Positions 1 through 9,300 of a DNA stretch of 64,000 bases are shown here, piece after piece. The DNA comes from JAAZBW01 sp035647855. Its GTDB lineage: Bacteria > Actinomycetota > Actinomycetes > Actinomycetales > Actinomycetaceae. Position 1 is the stretch's first letter, and each line of letters opens with the position of its first letter. The notes below the pieces were generated by a model. The model was not told the origin of the DNA. It saw only the letters and a program-made list of their open reading frames with translations, and did no database searches. Location: positions 6,810 to 70,809 of the forward strand of contig DASRMP010000063.1 of assembly GCA_035647855.1 (NCBI GenBank), read 5' to 3'. The translations under genes and the position numbers were made by a program.

Positions 1-556
1 CATGAATCGAGGCGACCTCCTGCGCCCCGAGCACGAGGCGGAGGATCGGCGAGATCTCGAATCGCCCCTCGGTTGAGGTGCGGGCCAGTATGCCGTATCT
101 CTCGAGCTTCGTGATTGTGGCACTCACGCGCTTGCCGAACAGTGCAGGATCGCCGCGATCCTTGCCGTGATAGACGGCGAGCTGGTCACCGAGTTCGTCC
201 GAGCCCACGATCACGCGCTCTCCCGGTGCCACCCGCAGCAGCAATTGGCGGAGATGAAGGAGGGCGGCGGTGTCGAGGAAGGTGAGCGGCACGGTCCGCA
301 CCACCTGTGGGGTTTCGAGTTCCGCCGTCGTGACATTGCGGACGAAGGCGATCTCGGCCTCCCTGTCCACCACGAGATCGAGGAACATATCGGCGAGGCG
401 CGAGCGGATCCCGGCCTCGTCGTTGAGGAGGGCCGCCCACAGCCGGCCGTGCCGCTGGGCGCTCAGGTGAGGCCCGCGAATCAGCTGAACGAGCGCGCGC
501 CGCGACGGCTCGAGCAGCGTCCCGGCGTCCCCGGTCCACAGCGGCAGCTCAGACAT
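1..556 (-). CDS. jetB: Wadjet protein JetB (DUF4194), 5' part only
   Basis: Reading the minus strand from an ATG at 556 gives an open frame that runs off the left edge. It starts MSELPLWTGD and contains a region of the type FLDTAALLHLRQLLLRV followed by a winged-helix-like stretch (KRVSATITKLERYGIL), as in DUF4194 proteins. DUF4194 is JetB, the MukE-like subunit of the Wadjet SMC complex that recognises and cuts circular plasmids. It lies 114 bp downstream of jetA on the same strand, the standard jetA-jetB order; jetC and jetD are expected further left, outside the window. Identification rests on family resemblance plus the JetA neighbour. Confidence 0.75.
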   Translation of the reverse strand, partial: MSELPLWTGDAGTLLEPSRRALVQLIRGPHLSAQRHGRLWAALLNDEAGIRSRLADMFLDLVVDREAEIAFVRNVTTAELETPQVVRTVPLTFLDTAALLHLRQLLLRVAPGERVIVGSDELGDQLAVYHGKDRGDPALFGKRVSATITKLERYGILARTSTEGRFEISPILRLVLGAQEVASIH

Positions 557-614
557 GCGGCTCACCCCTCCCGTTCCCGCTCACGGGGGCCTCCCATTCG
601 CGTTCATTCGATCT

Positions 615-688
615 GGCACCTCCACTCCTTCGCCATCTCATCCGATCGGCACCTCCGCTCCTTCGCCATCTCATCCGATCGGCACCTT
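615..688. repeat. 33-bp tandem duplication at the jetA 3' end
   Basis: Two adjacent 33-bp units (615-647 and 648-680) differ at one base and are followed by the first 8 bases of a third. The stop codon of jetA (671-673) lies inside the second unit, so the duplication sits exactly in the jetA-jetB junction and sets the spacing between the two genes. Confidence 0.85.
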
Positions 689-2149
689 GAAGAGGTAGTG
701 CGGCACGGTCCCCACCTGCGCGATCCCGCCGCGGGAAACCCACTGGACCGTCTCGGCGGAGGCCAGCTCGCTGGCGTACTCCTCCGCCAGGATCAGCAGC
801 CCGACCACGCTCGCCAGCCCCTGAGTTGCCGGCCTCCGATCGAGGATGTCCCCGATGGTGGCGGCCCCGATCTCCGTCACCACCTCGGAGACGTTGCGCC
901 GCAGCTCAGTCATGTCGATGTCCGACTCGCGAGCGAGCGCGCGGATGTCAGCTATATCGACGGCGTCCGGCACCGCGGTCGTGACGTCCGCCTGCGTCTC
1001 GTTATCGGCGGGGTTGTGGAGGCGGAGCGCGGAGATGGAGGTCAGCTGGACGGAGGTGAGATCGAGGGTGTGCTCGAGGCGGGTAGTGGGGCTGAGCCGC
1101 TCCGCGAGCGTGAGCATCGTGGCCATGACCTCGCGCACGGTGGCGTTGAGCTGGCGATCCTCTTGGAACTCGTGGCTCTGCACGAAGCGGCGCAGACTCC
1201 TCGTGAAAGAGGTCATGACGTCATGGATTTCGGTGCTCTGGTCCTGCATGCCGGGGATGAGGCGGCGGAGCTGGCGCAGCTGCGCGCGCGAGAGACTCGC
1301 GGTGAAATCGCGCTGCAAGAGCGCCGCGACGTCCCCGTCCACCTGGCTCGCCTGCTCCGAATCGAGAATGAGGGAGTAGAAGCCGTTGAAACTACGGCCC
1401 GCCTCGGAATCGGCGATGTGGTCCATGCCACGGAACACCTCTTCCAGCACGGTGCCGCGGGCCTCGGGTTCGTGGATGAGCCGTTCGCGGAGCGAGCGGT
1501 TGAGTTCCTCAAGTTCGGCGCGGACCCGCGCGAAGTCCGCAGGGAGTTCGGCCGCGATTCCGAGGATGTCATCCGCGCGTTCCGCCGCGCGCTGCGTGGA
1601 CAGCACCTCCACATCTCCCGCCTCGACCCGCTCGATCTCTTCCAGGCGTGCACGCTGCTCCGAAAGCGCCGCGAGCCGCGACGCCACGTCCGAATCCGTC
1701 TCGACCGCGAGTTCATGCAGTTGGCGCAGGATCGTTGCGAGCCTCGACTCGGTCACGACGGCGCGCGGCGCCGTCACCTGCTCGAGGAACCTGATCGCGG
1801 TGAGGGCGCCGTCCGAGAGTTCGTAAGTCTCCTCGCGTGCCTCCTCCGCAGCCCGGCGGACGAGGAAGCCGGCGCGCACCCACTCGGCGCAGTAGCCGCG
1901 GGCGGTGAGGGGGAGTTCGAAGCCGCGATCGCGGAGATCTTCAAGATCGGCGTCCATGCCCTCGAACAGCACAGGAGCAGCCACGCGCTTCTCCGCGCCG
2001 CCGAGGTGCGCGTGCAGGAGCGCGGCGATGGCCGGCGCGTTCTGCGCACGCAGCAGGCGTAGCGCCGCGCTCTCTGCGAGCGCGCGCTGCGTAGCGAGCG
2101 CGACGGTCACCGTGGACATGGCGTCGAGAGTACCTGGGACCACTGACAT
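671..2149 (-). CDS. jetA: Wadjet protein JetA (DUF3375)
   Basis: 492-residue protein of the DUF3375 family, the kleisin-like (MksF/MukF-like) subunit of the Wadjet plasmid-defence complex. The N-terminus (LRLLRAQNAPAIAALLHAHL) and the long helical, charged middle (about residues 150-300) match the family. I chose the ATG at 2149 because a GGAGG lies ten bases upstream; an in-frame ATG at 2119 has no such site. The gene is followed by jetB on the same strand. Its upstream region is occupied by a dense block of short repeats (2195-2540), so its promoter must lie within or beside that block. No truncation seen. Confidence 0.8.
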   Translation of the reverse strand: MSVVPGTLDAMSTVTVALATQRALAESAALRLLRAQNAPAIAALLHAHLGGAEKRVAAPVLFEGMDADLEDLRDRGFELPLTARGYCAEWVRAGFLVRRAAEEAREETYELSDGALTAIRFLEQVTAPRAVVTESRLATILRQLHELAVETDSDVASRLAALSEQRARLEEIERVEAGDVEVLSTQRAAERADDILGIAAELPADFARVRAELEELNRSLRERLIHEPEARGTVLEEVFRGMDHIADSEAGRSFNGFYSLILDSEQASQVDGDVAALLQRDFTASLSRAQLRQLRRLIPGMQDQSTEIHDVMTSFTRSLRRFVQSHEFQEDRQLNATVREVMATMLTLAERLSPTTRLEHTLDLTSVQLTSISALRLHNPADNETQADVTTAVPDAVDIADIRALARESDIDMTELRRNVSEVVTEIGAATIGDILDRRPATQGLASVVGLLILAEEYASELASAETVQWVSRGGIAQVGTVPHYLFKVPIG

Positions 2150-2194
2150 CAACGCCCCGCCTCCAGAGTCCGGCCCGAGAGCCCAGACCGCCTC

Positions 2195-2540
2195 CGCAGG
2201 GCGCACGATCGTCACACCAGGGCGCACGATCGTCACACCCCTCCCAAACCCGCACCGCCGGGGCGCACGATCGTCACACGGGATTCTTGAGGGCGTGCGA
2301 TCGTCACATCGGGGCGTGCGATCGTCACATCGGGGCGTGCGATCGTCACATCGGGGCGTGCGATCGTCACATCGGGGCGTGCGAACGTCACACGCAGAAT
2401 GCTGAGGGCGCACGATCGTCACCATGGCGCAGTGACGTCACTGCGCCATCGTGACGGACGTGCGCCCTCCTGCGACGAACGTGCGCCCCGGTTTCGCCGA
2501 TGTGACGATCGTGCGCCCCCACGCCGCGAACCCGGCCGGA
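2195..2540. repeat. Repeat block I, family 1: clustered ~17-bp motifs around a palindrome
   Basis: At least nine forward copies of GGGCGYRCGATCGTCACA (near 2200, 2220, 2261, 2290, 2311, 2332, 2353, 2374, 2405) lie to the left of a 26-bp palindrome, with five of them on a strict 21-bp period. To the right the same motif occurs in inverted orientation (about 2450, 2473, 2502). One copy carries AACG instead of ATCG. A closely similar block is present at 11724-12215, with the segment 2391-2472 identical to 12061-12142. No gene is credible here; the repetitive reading frames are an effect of the motif. Confidence 0.85.
2424..2449. repeat. 26-bp perfect palindrome, copy I
   Basis: The left half is ATGGCGCAGTGAC and the right half is its exact reverse complement, with no spacer, so the centre is GTGACGTCAC. 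It separates the forward from the inverted motif copies of repeat block I. The identical palindrome occurs at 12094-12119. Confidence 0.95.
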
Positions 2541-2584
2541 CACCGCCGCCAGGGGAAACTCGAACCCCATTCAGGACCGTCTGA

Positions 2585-2840
2585 CGCGAGCTGGGGAACT
2601 TCAGACTCCGTCTGGGCGACGCGCTGGGGAACTTCAGACCCGGTCCGGCGGAAACTGGGGAACTTCAGACCCCATTCAGGACGATTTGGCGGGAGCTGGG
2701 GAACAACGCACCCCGTAGTCGAGGTCTGAAGTTCCCCAAGAAGCAGCCTCGGGGTAGCAGACGAGATGCCAAGTTCCCCAGCGACACCGCGCAAGCGACA
2801 AGACGAAGTCCGGAGTTCCCCAGCCACCCGATACCAGAAC
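2585..2840. repeat. Repeat block I, family 2: CTGGGGAACTTCAGAC motif
   Basis: Forward copies of CTGGGGAACTTCAGAC or close variants start near 2591, 2624, 2655 and 2696. Inverted copies (GTCTGAAGTTCCCCA and shorter variants) lie near 2723, 2767 and 2810. The forward copies are followed by CCCGTCCGG-like or CCCATTCAGG-like tails. The same motif set occurs at 12280-12460. The stretch 2841-3021 to its right holds a 9-bp inverted repeat (AACGGAGCT near 2894 and its complement near 2942) and otherwise nothing recognisable. Confidence 0.8.
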
Positions 2841-3021
2841 CCTGGACGACACGGATCTCACAGACAACACGCTCAATGGACAACAAGCAGAAAACGGAGC
2901 TCCCGGGAAAGCAGAAGCATCTTGGCCGTTGCATCACCGGAAGCTCCGTTGCCCCCACCCCAGACACGCCGACAACAACCCCTGAACCCTCAAGCAAAAC
3001 CCCAAGTTGACGGCATTGGGC

Positions 3022-6000
3022 CTAGCCGGCCAGCAACTCGCGGATATCCCCGGCACTCAGCGGCGCCGAGAGTTCGCCGCCCTCGTCGATGACCTTGTCG
3101 AACAGGTCCCGTTTGCGTTCCTGGAGGGCCAGCACCTTCTCCTCGATCGTGCCCTCCGCGACGAGTCGGTAGACCATCACGTTCTTGAGCTGGCCGATCC
3201 GGTGCGTCCGGTCCACCGCCTGCGCCTCGGCGGCGGGGTTCCACCACGGGTCCAGCACGAAGCAGTAGTCGGCCTCGGTGAGGTTGAGCCCGAATCCGCC
3301 CGCCTTGAGGCTGATCAGGAACACCGGAGCGGTTCCGGTTTTGAACTCGTTCACCCGCGCGGTCCGGTTGCGCGTCCGGCCGTCGAGATACGCGTACTCG
3401 ATCCCCGCCGCCTCGAGGCGGCGGCGCACCGTGGCGAGGAACCCGGTGAACTGGCTGAACACCAGCGCCCGGTGCCCACCGCCAATGACCTCCTCAAGGT
3501 GTTCGATGAACACGTCCGCCTTGGAAGAGCTGATCTGCGCGTAGCTCTCGTCCACCAGGCCGGCGTCGAGGCTGAGCTGCCGCAGCAAAGTGAGCGATCG
3601 CAGGATCGTGAACCGGTTCTTGTCCACGTCGTCGAGGAGGCTGAGCACTTTGTGCCGCTCCCGCTGGAGGTGCGTGTCATACACCCTCCGATGCCGCGGG
3701 TTGAGCTGGACGTGGAGCACCTGCTCCTGCTTGGGCGGGAGATCCGTGGCCACCTGTTCCTTGGTGCGGCGGCGGATGAACGGCCGGATGCGGCGCCGCA
3801 ACTGCGCGAGCCTCTCCGGGGCGTGGCCGCCCTCGATCGGCTTCTGGTAGTCCTCGGCGAACTTCTTCGGATCGGGGAACATTCCGGGCGCCACGATCGA
3901 CAGCATCGACCACAGGTCCATGAGGCTGTTCTCCAGCGGAGTGCCGGTGATGGCGACCTTGAACGGCGCGGCGAGCCGCCGCGCGCACTGGTAGGCCTTG
4001 GTCCGGTGGTTCTTCACGAACTGTGCCTCGTCAAGGACGAGGCCGCTCCATTCGAGCCCGCGGTACGCCTGCTCATCGATGCGGAACAGCGCGTACGACG
4101 TCACGACGACGTCCGCGCCGCGGGCGTCCCCGGCCAACGGCCTCCCCGACTTCTTCTCGGTCTGCATCACGGTCGCGACCCGGAGTCCTGGCGCAAACTT
4201 CTCTGCCTCCGCCGCCCAGTTGCCAACCACCGACGTCGGCGCGACCACGAGGACCGGCGCCGTGAGCGTGCCGCGCTCCTTGGCGCGGAGGATGGTTGCC
4301 AATACCTGCAGGGTCTTGCCGAGGCCCATGTCATCGGCAAGCACCCCGCCGAGCCCGTTGTCCCACAGGAGGCTGAGCCACCGGAACCCTTCCACCTGGT
4401 AACCGCGGAGCTCGGCACGCACGCCGCTCGGCACGGCGGGCGGTTCCGCGCCCTGCCCCGCGAGCAGCCCACCCACCGCCTCGCGCCACCGCTCGCTCTG
4501 CGACTCGACCACGCCCAGCGCCGCCAATTCCTCCCACAGGCCCGCCTGGTACCAACTCAGCCGGAGCCCACCGGGAGAGGCGCGGTCCTGCAGCTGGCGC
4601 GCCTCCTCGATGAGCCGGCGCAGCTGCTCCAGCTCGGGACGATCGAGGGGGAAGTAGGTGCCGGAGTCGAGCACGAGATCCGGCTCCCCGCGCGAGAGCG
4701 CGACGAACAGGCGCTCGAAGGGGACCTCCTCGCCGTCGAGGTCCACGGTCACGCCAAGGTCGAACCAGTCCGAACTGTCCGAGTCCGAGGCCGTCAGGCG
4801 GACCACCGGGGCCGCATCCGAGCGGCGATACTCCGCGGGCGTCCCGTTCACCTCGACGACGACGCCCTGCTCCCGCAGCCCGGGAAGGATGTCCTCGGTG
4901 AACACGGCGGTGGCGGTGCCGCGCAGCTTCGTGGTCGGAGCCGGGCCCGTTCGGCCGTTATCGGCCTGAAGTGATTGCGGGAGCCGGATCAGGCGCAGCA
5001 GCTCGCCCTCGGCGCGGCGGTCCCGTTCTGATTCCGCCCGGGCCCGCGAGTCAAGCGGCACGCGCCTGACCGCACCTCCCACCTCATAGTGGAACGCCCA
5101 CTCGAGATCGAGTTCGTGGGCATCTCCGTAGGTCAGCATCACGGCGAGCTGCGGCGGTTTGATCTCCGGCAGCTCGACCGTTCCGTCCGAGGATCGCACG
5201 GTGATGGTCCGGGAGATCATCGGATAGTACTCGGCGAGGAACCGCCCCAGATCAGGGGCCGGGATCTCGAACTCTCCGGCGGAGAGCAGATCGGCGCCCT
5301 GCCGGGGCAGCGGCCGGTCGAGAGGAGCGAGCACGAGGGCGGCGCCGTCGGGAGAACTGCCGTTCCCGTTGCCACCATCGCCGTTGCCGCCGAGGAAGAG
5401 AACCGCCCCATGCAACGGCTTACCCAGCAGCGCCACTGACTCCACCCTCTCGGTGGGGACGCCGGACGCCTCCAAGCGGGTCGTACCCCTGACCCCTCCC
5501 TCGGCATGGGCCACCAGATCGAGCGAGACACTGGCCGGCGCCTCGGACAGCCGCACCCGACCGGTCCCCTTCCTGGCATCGACGAGCGCCACTCCGGCAT
5601 CGACCGCAGAGCGCAGCAGGGGCCACACGCTGGGGCCGAACTCATCGAGATACACAGGGGCATCCCGGTAGGTCTGACGGTTCGGCGGATGCGCCGCGTA
5701 CAGGTTCCGCAGCGCCTCACGGTGCGCCTCCGAACACTCGAGACGCTGGTAGCCGAGGTCCTGCCAGGTCATACCGCCGCGGATCCAGGCCGCGCGCTTC
5801 CCGGGGATCACCGGCTGCAGGCTCACTCGCAGCGACTCCGACCGGCCGTAATACGCCCGTACCATCACCGGCTCGAACTGGAGCCCGATCGGAACGCCGT
5901 CGTAATCCGGCTCCTTCTCGATGAGGGGCGTCAGCAGACTCTCCCACGACGGCGCCGACGAGGCGGGCGGCTCAGCGAATTGCCACCGCGCAGCCACGAG

Positions 6001-6303
6001 CACGGCGGCCACATGTTTGCAGTCGATGGCCACCGGACACGTGCACCGCCCGGAACTGAGAGACCGGCCGGCCGCGTCACCAACCCGCACGAATGTCTGG
6101 TACGGCGCGGATTCGCTGCCCTGAACACTCGCGAGGAGGGCGCGCGCGGACGGGACCGACGTCTGGAGGGCGACACGCCCCGCTCGCGCGTATGCCGTAC
6201 CCCGCATGAACGCTGACTCGCCGACGGCTCTCTTGATGAGCTCATCTCCGGGCAGCTCCGCCCAGGTCTCCATCTCGGGAAGCGAATGGCGTCGGTTGGT
6301 CAC
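3022..6303 (-). CDS. SWIM zinc-finger SNF2 family DEAD/DEAH helicase
   Basis: 1093-residue protein. A SWIM motif (CTCPVAIDCKHVA, CxCx6CxH) lies near residue 95; a long non-conserved middle follows; the SNF2 ATPase core occupies roughly residues 630-1080 with Walker A DDMGLGKT (about 654), DEAQ (about 756) and helicase motif VI-like HRIGQ near the C-terminus. SNF2 enzymes of this type are ATP-driven DNA translocases; SWIM domains bind nucleic acid or protein. The cellular role is unknown; such genes occur both as housekeeping genes and next to defence loci. A GTG start at 6303 is used; an ATG ten codons further in is the alternative. Both flanks are short, with repeat block I downstream. Confidence 0.9.
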   Translation of the reverse strand: MTNRRHSLPEMETWAELPGDELIKRAVGESAFMRGTAYARAGRVALQTSVPSARALLASVQGSESAPYQTFVRVGDAAGRSLSSGRCTCPVAIDCKHVAAVLVAARWQFAEPPASSAPSWESLLTPLIEKEPDYDGVPIGLQFEPVMVRAYYGRSESLRVSLQPVIPGKRAAWIRGGMTWQDLGYQRLECSEAHREALRNLYAAHPPNRQTYRDAPVYLDEFGPSVWPLLRSAVDAGVALVDARKGTGRVRLSEAPASVSLDLVAHAEGGVRGTTRLEASGVPTERVESVALLGKPLHGAVLFLGGNGDGGNGNGSSPDGAALVLAPLDRPLPRQGADLLSAGEFEIPAPDLGRFLAEYYPMISRTITVRSSDGTVELPEIKPPQLAVMLTYGDAHELDLEWAFHYEVGGAVRRVPLDSRARAESERDRRAEGELLRLIRLPQSLQADNGRTGPAPTTKLRGTATAVFTEDILPGLREQGVVVEVNGTPAEYRRSDAAPVVRLTASDSDSSDWFDLGVTVDLDGEEVPFERLFVALSRGEPDLVLDSGTYFPLDRPELEQLRRLIEEARQLQDRASPGGLRLSWYQAGLWEELAALGVVESQSERWREAVGGLLAGQGAEPPAVPSGVRAELRGYQVEGFRWLSLLWDNGLGGVLADDMGLGKTLQVLATILRAKERGTLTAPVLVVAPTSVVGNWAAEAEKFAPGLRVATVMQTEKKSGRPLAGDARGADVVVTSYALFRIDEQAYRGLEWSGLVLDEAQFVKNHRTKAYQCARRLAAPFKVAITGTPLENSLMDLWSMLSIVAPGMFPDPKKFAEDYQKPIEGGHAPERLAQLRRRIRPFIRRRTKEQVATDLPPKQEQVLHVQLNPRHRRVYDTHLQRERHKVLSLLDDVDKNRFTILRSLTLLRQLSLDAGLVDESYAQISSSKADVFIEHLEEVIGGGHRALVFSQFTGFLATVRRRLEAAGIEYAYLDGRTRNRTARVNEFKTGTAPVFLISLKAGGFGLNLTEADYCFVLDPWWNPAAEAQAVDRTHRIGQLKNVMVYRLVAEGTIEEKVLALQERKRDLFDKVIDEGGELSAPLSAGDIRELLAG

Positions 6304-6377
6304 GCTCCAAACAATAGGTCAGAGCACTGACAACAACCCCGTGCGTCCAGGCGAGCCCGGCGAGGCGTAGTTCCTCG

Positions 6378-9300
6378 TCATCGGGAAACCCCGAGTCGTG
6401 CGAGCAAATGGCCCACCTCCGGCTCCCCGAGTTCGGCTTCCAGCGCGCGGTCGAGCGCCGCCTGCGACGACGGCGCAAGCACCCAGCCGAGCGGCGCAGT
6501 CAGTCCGGGGTCGTTGGCCCGAGGCCGAATCACCACGACCCTGCTGCCGCCCAGCGCCTCCCCCGGCACAGCCAGATCCGCCTCCGCTGCCTCCGGCCCA
6601 GCGAGCCGCGGTTCCAACCACTCCGTCATTCCGGGCAGCGCCCCAGAGAACCGTATGTCAGCGGCCTGCAGCAATGCCGTCTCCCCCACTGCCACCTGCC
6701 CGGCACGCTGCACGACGCTCGAGATAGGTGCCGCCAACTCCCGCGGCCGGTTCGTGTTGGGAACGTCATCACCCTTCTCGAACCCGTTCGGCAAATACAC
6801 CAGCCACGGCTCGATCAGCACCCCGCCCCCGCCGCCACCCTCGTCGGCACCAGCACCAGCACCAGCACCAGCACCATCACCGTCACCTTCACGAGCGCCA
6901 ACGACGCCGGCGTTGTGCGCCGCCACCTCGGCCTCGATACCGTCCCACACCTGGAGCAGTCCGAGCAGCGCGGTGTTGTCGTAGAACCCGCCGTCCGCCA
7001 GGTACAGCACTTCGGGGACCACCTCGGGTGCCGGGCCCCGCCGCACCGCCCCAGACGGCGAGACGTAGGGGAACCGCGCCGAGAGCAACGCCCCCGTCAC
7101 GGCAGGAAGATCGGCGGGAACCGGCCCGGCGTCGTCGTCGACCGTTCGAGGATCAACGAGACCCAACCGCAGATCGTGGGCCGCGGTCAGCACGTACGAC
7201 GGGTCCGCGTCCCGCGCCGCACACCCGTTGCCATCCGGCACGGTGCCGGCCCAGGTGGTGGTGAAGGCGCGGCACCCGTCGTTGATGGAGGCGGCGCCGA
7301 GCAGAACCCCGGGCCACCCGCCGCCATCGCCCGCACCATCGCCCGCGCCGGCGCTCCAAGCTTCCCCCAACCGAGCCGAGGCCACCGGCCGCCCCGGATC
7401 CCCCGAACCGTCAACAGTGAACACCGGCGCATCCTCCATCCACGCCCGCTCGTGGACCTCGGCGCGGTCGTGCCACAGGTCGCTCGCGGGGAACAGCGCC
7501 TGCGGGAAGTCGCGGAAGAACAGGGCCGCGATATTGGCGGCGAGCGCCCGGTCCTGCGCCATCGCCTGCACGTGACCCAGCGCCGCATCGTCCGGCACCG
7601 TGAGGAGCCGCACCGCACCGCCCACCGAACCCCCGGACGCCCCCGCAAAGGCGAACACGTTCGACGCGCACGCCGCCGAAGGAACCACGCCTGCAGCGGG
7701 ACTGAACAGCGCGTCCATCGCGGCGGCAGTCCAGTACGCCGCGCGGATGCCGCCGCCCGGTCCGGCCACGAGGATCAGCGGCGTGACCTCGCGCCCGTCG
7801 ATCTGCGTGGTGCATCGGGAGGAGTCGCCTCCGGGACCCGACGCGTCCCCGGTGTGCGCGGCGATCCACGCGGTGATCGTCGCGTCCATGGTGGGGGAAT
7901 CGGCGGCGTCGCGCGGCTGGGTGCGGGCGTCGTGGTAGCCCGCCGGCCCTCCCACCAGCGACGATACGAGCCACACCGCCACCAGATAACCGATCCACGA
8001 CAGCTGGCCGTTACGCACGCGCAGATGCTGCAGCGCCGCCCACGGCGGCGTCCGCAACGACGCCTGCGTCAGCACGGCCGAGAAGAGCGCCGCGAAACCG
8101 AACGCCACCACGATCACCCCCGTGGTCGAGAGCGCGGGCGCCACCCGTCCCGGAGAGACCGCGAGCGCGATCGGCACGGCCGCCAGCGCGAACATCCCCA
8201 CCCCGGCGGCAAGGGCCGCGTTGGCCCGTCCCCTTCGCGTCCATTCCACGACGACGTCGGTCATCCCGCGTACCGCGGCGACGGCGGCCATCGCCCAACC
8301 CACGTGGCGCACAGCCCATCGCCCGGCCTCGACCGCAACCGGCGTCAGCACCGCCCCACAGAGACTGACCACGAGAAGCGCCGGATAGAGATCGGCGGTC
8401 TCGGACGAACCGATCCCCAGCAGCGCGGGAGGCAGCGCCGCGCGGGTCAGACCCAGGGATGCGGCGATCACCACCGTCGCCGCCAGGGATGCCGCGACCA
8501 CGCCCCTCCGCCGCACACTGAACGCCGGTGCGAGGGCCAGGGGCTCGAGCTCGAAGAGTGCCGCGCCGACCGGGGCGTTCCCTGATCGAGTCGCCGACCA
8601 CCGGGCGAGTCCCGCCAAGGCGACGACGGCGAGCGGCACCGCCACCCAGGCCCAGGCGGCTGCCTTGTGGTCATCGCGGACGATCAGGGTGACGGCGATG
8701 ACCGCAGTCGGAAGGATGCCGGCCAAGACCGGCCACCACCACGACATCCGCGGCCCGAACTGCGGAGGCGGGTGTGCAGGCTGCGCCGTTGCGATCCACG
8801 CGGCGAGCCATGCCGCCCCCGCAAGCAGGAGGGGCGCAAGGAGGAACAGGATTCCCGCTGCGAGTTCGCCCGCACCGCTGACGCCGTGAAGCCGTTCGAC
8901 GCCGGCACGGAGGATGTCCGGGAGCTGGGTCAGCGCGCTCCCGCCGGGCAGCGCCATCAGGACCACGAATGCCACCACGAGCACCACGATCGGCACGATC
9001 CGGACCCACGGCGAGAGGGCCGCCCGTTCCTCCGGTTGGAAGCGCCCATTGGCGTTCGCGGCGCGCAGCATCCCCCAGAGGCGGAGCAGGACCACCACGG
9101 CGATCAACCCGAGACTCAGCCACTTGACCGCACTCGCCGCGCTGATGAGGTTCAGGAGAATCACGTTCCGATAGGCGCGAGCAAGGGTGACCACCAGCGC
9201 GAGGAGCGTCTCGGTCAGGTCCGCCACAAGGTACACGATGGTCAGCGACCAGGCGTCCGGTCTCGGCAACAGGCGCGATGCAAGGGCGCGCCACCGCGGC

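Noticed and set aside
2195..2420. Possible CRISPR array
   Set aside because: Repeat units are about 17 bp with gaps of only 3-24 bp that are themselves repeated, and orientation flips at the palindrome; spacers of CRISPR size are absent.
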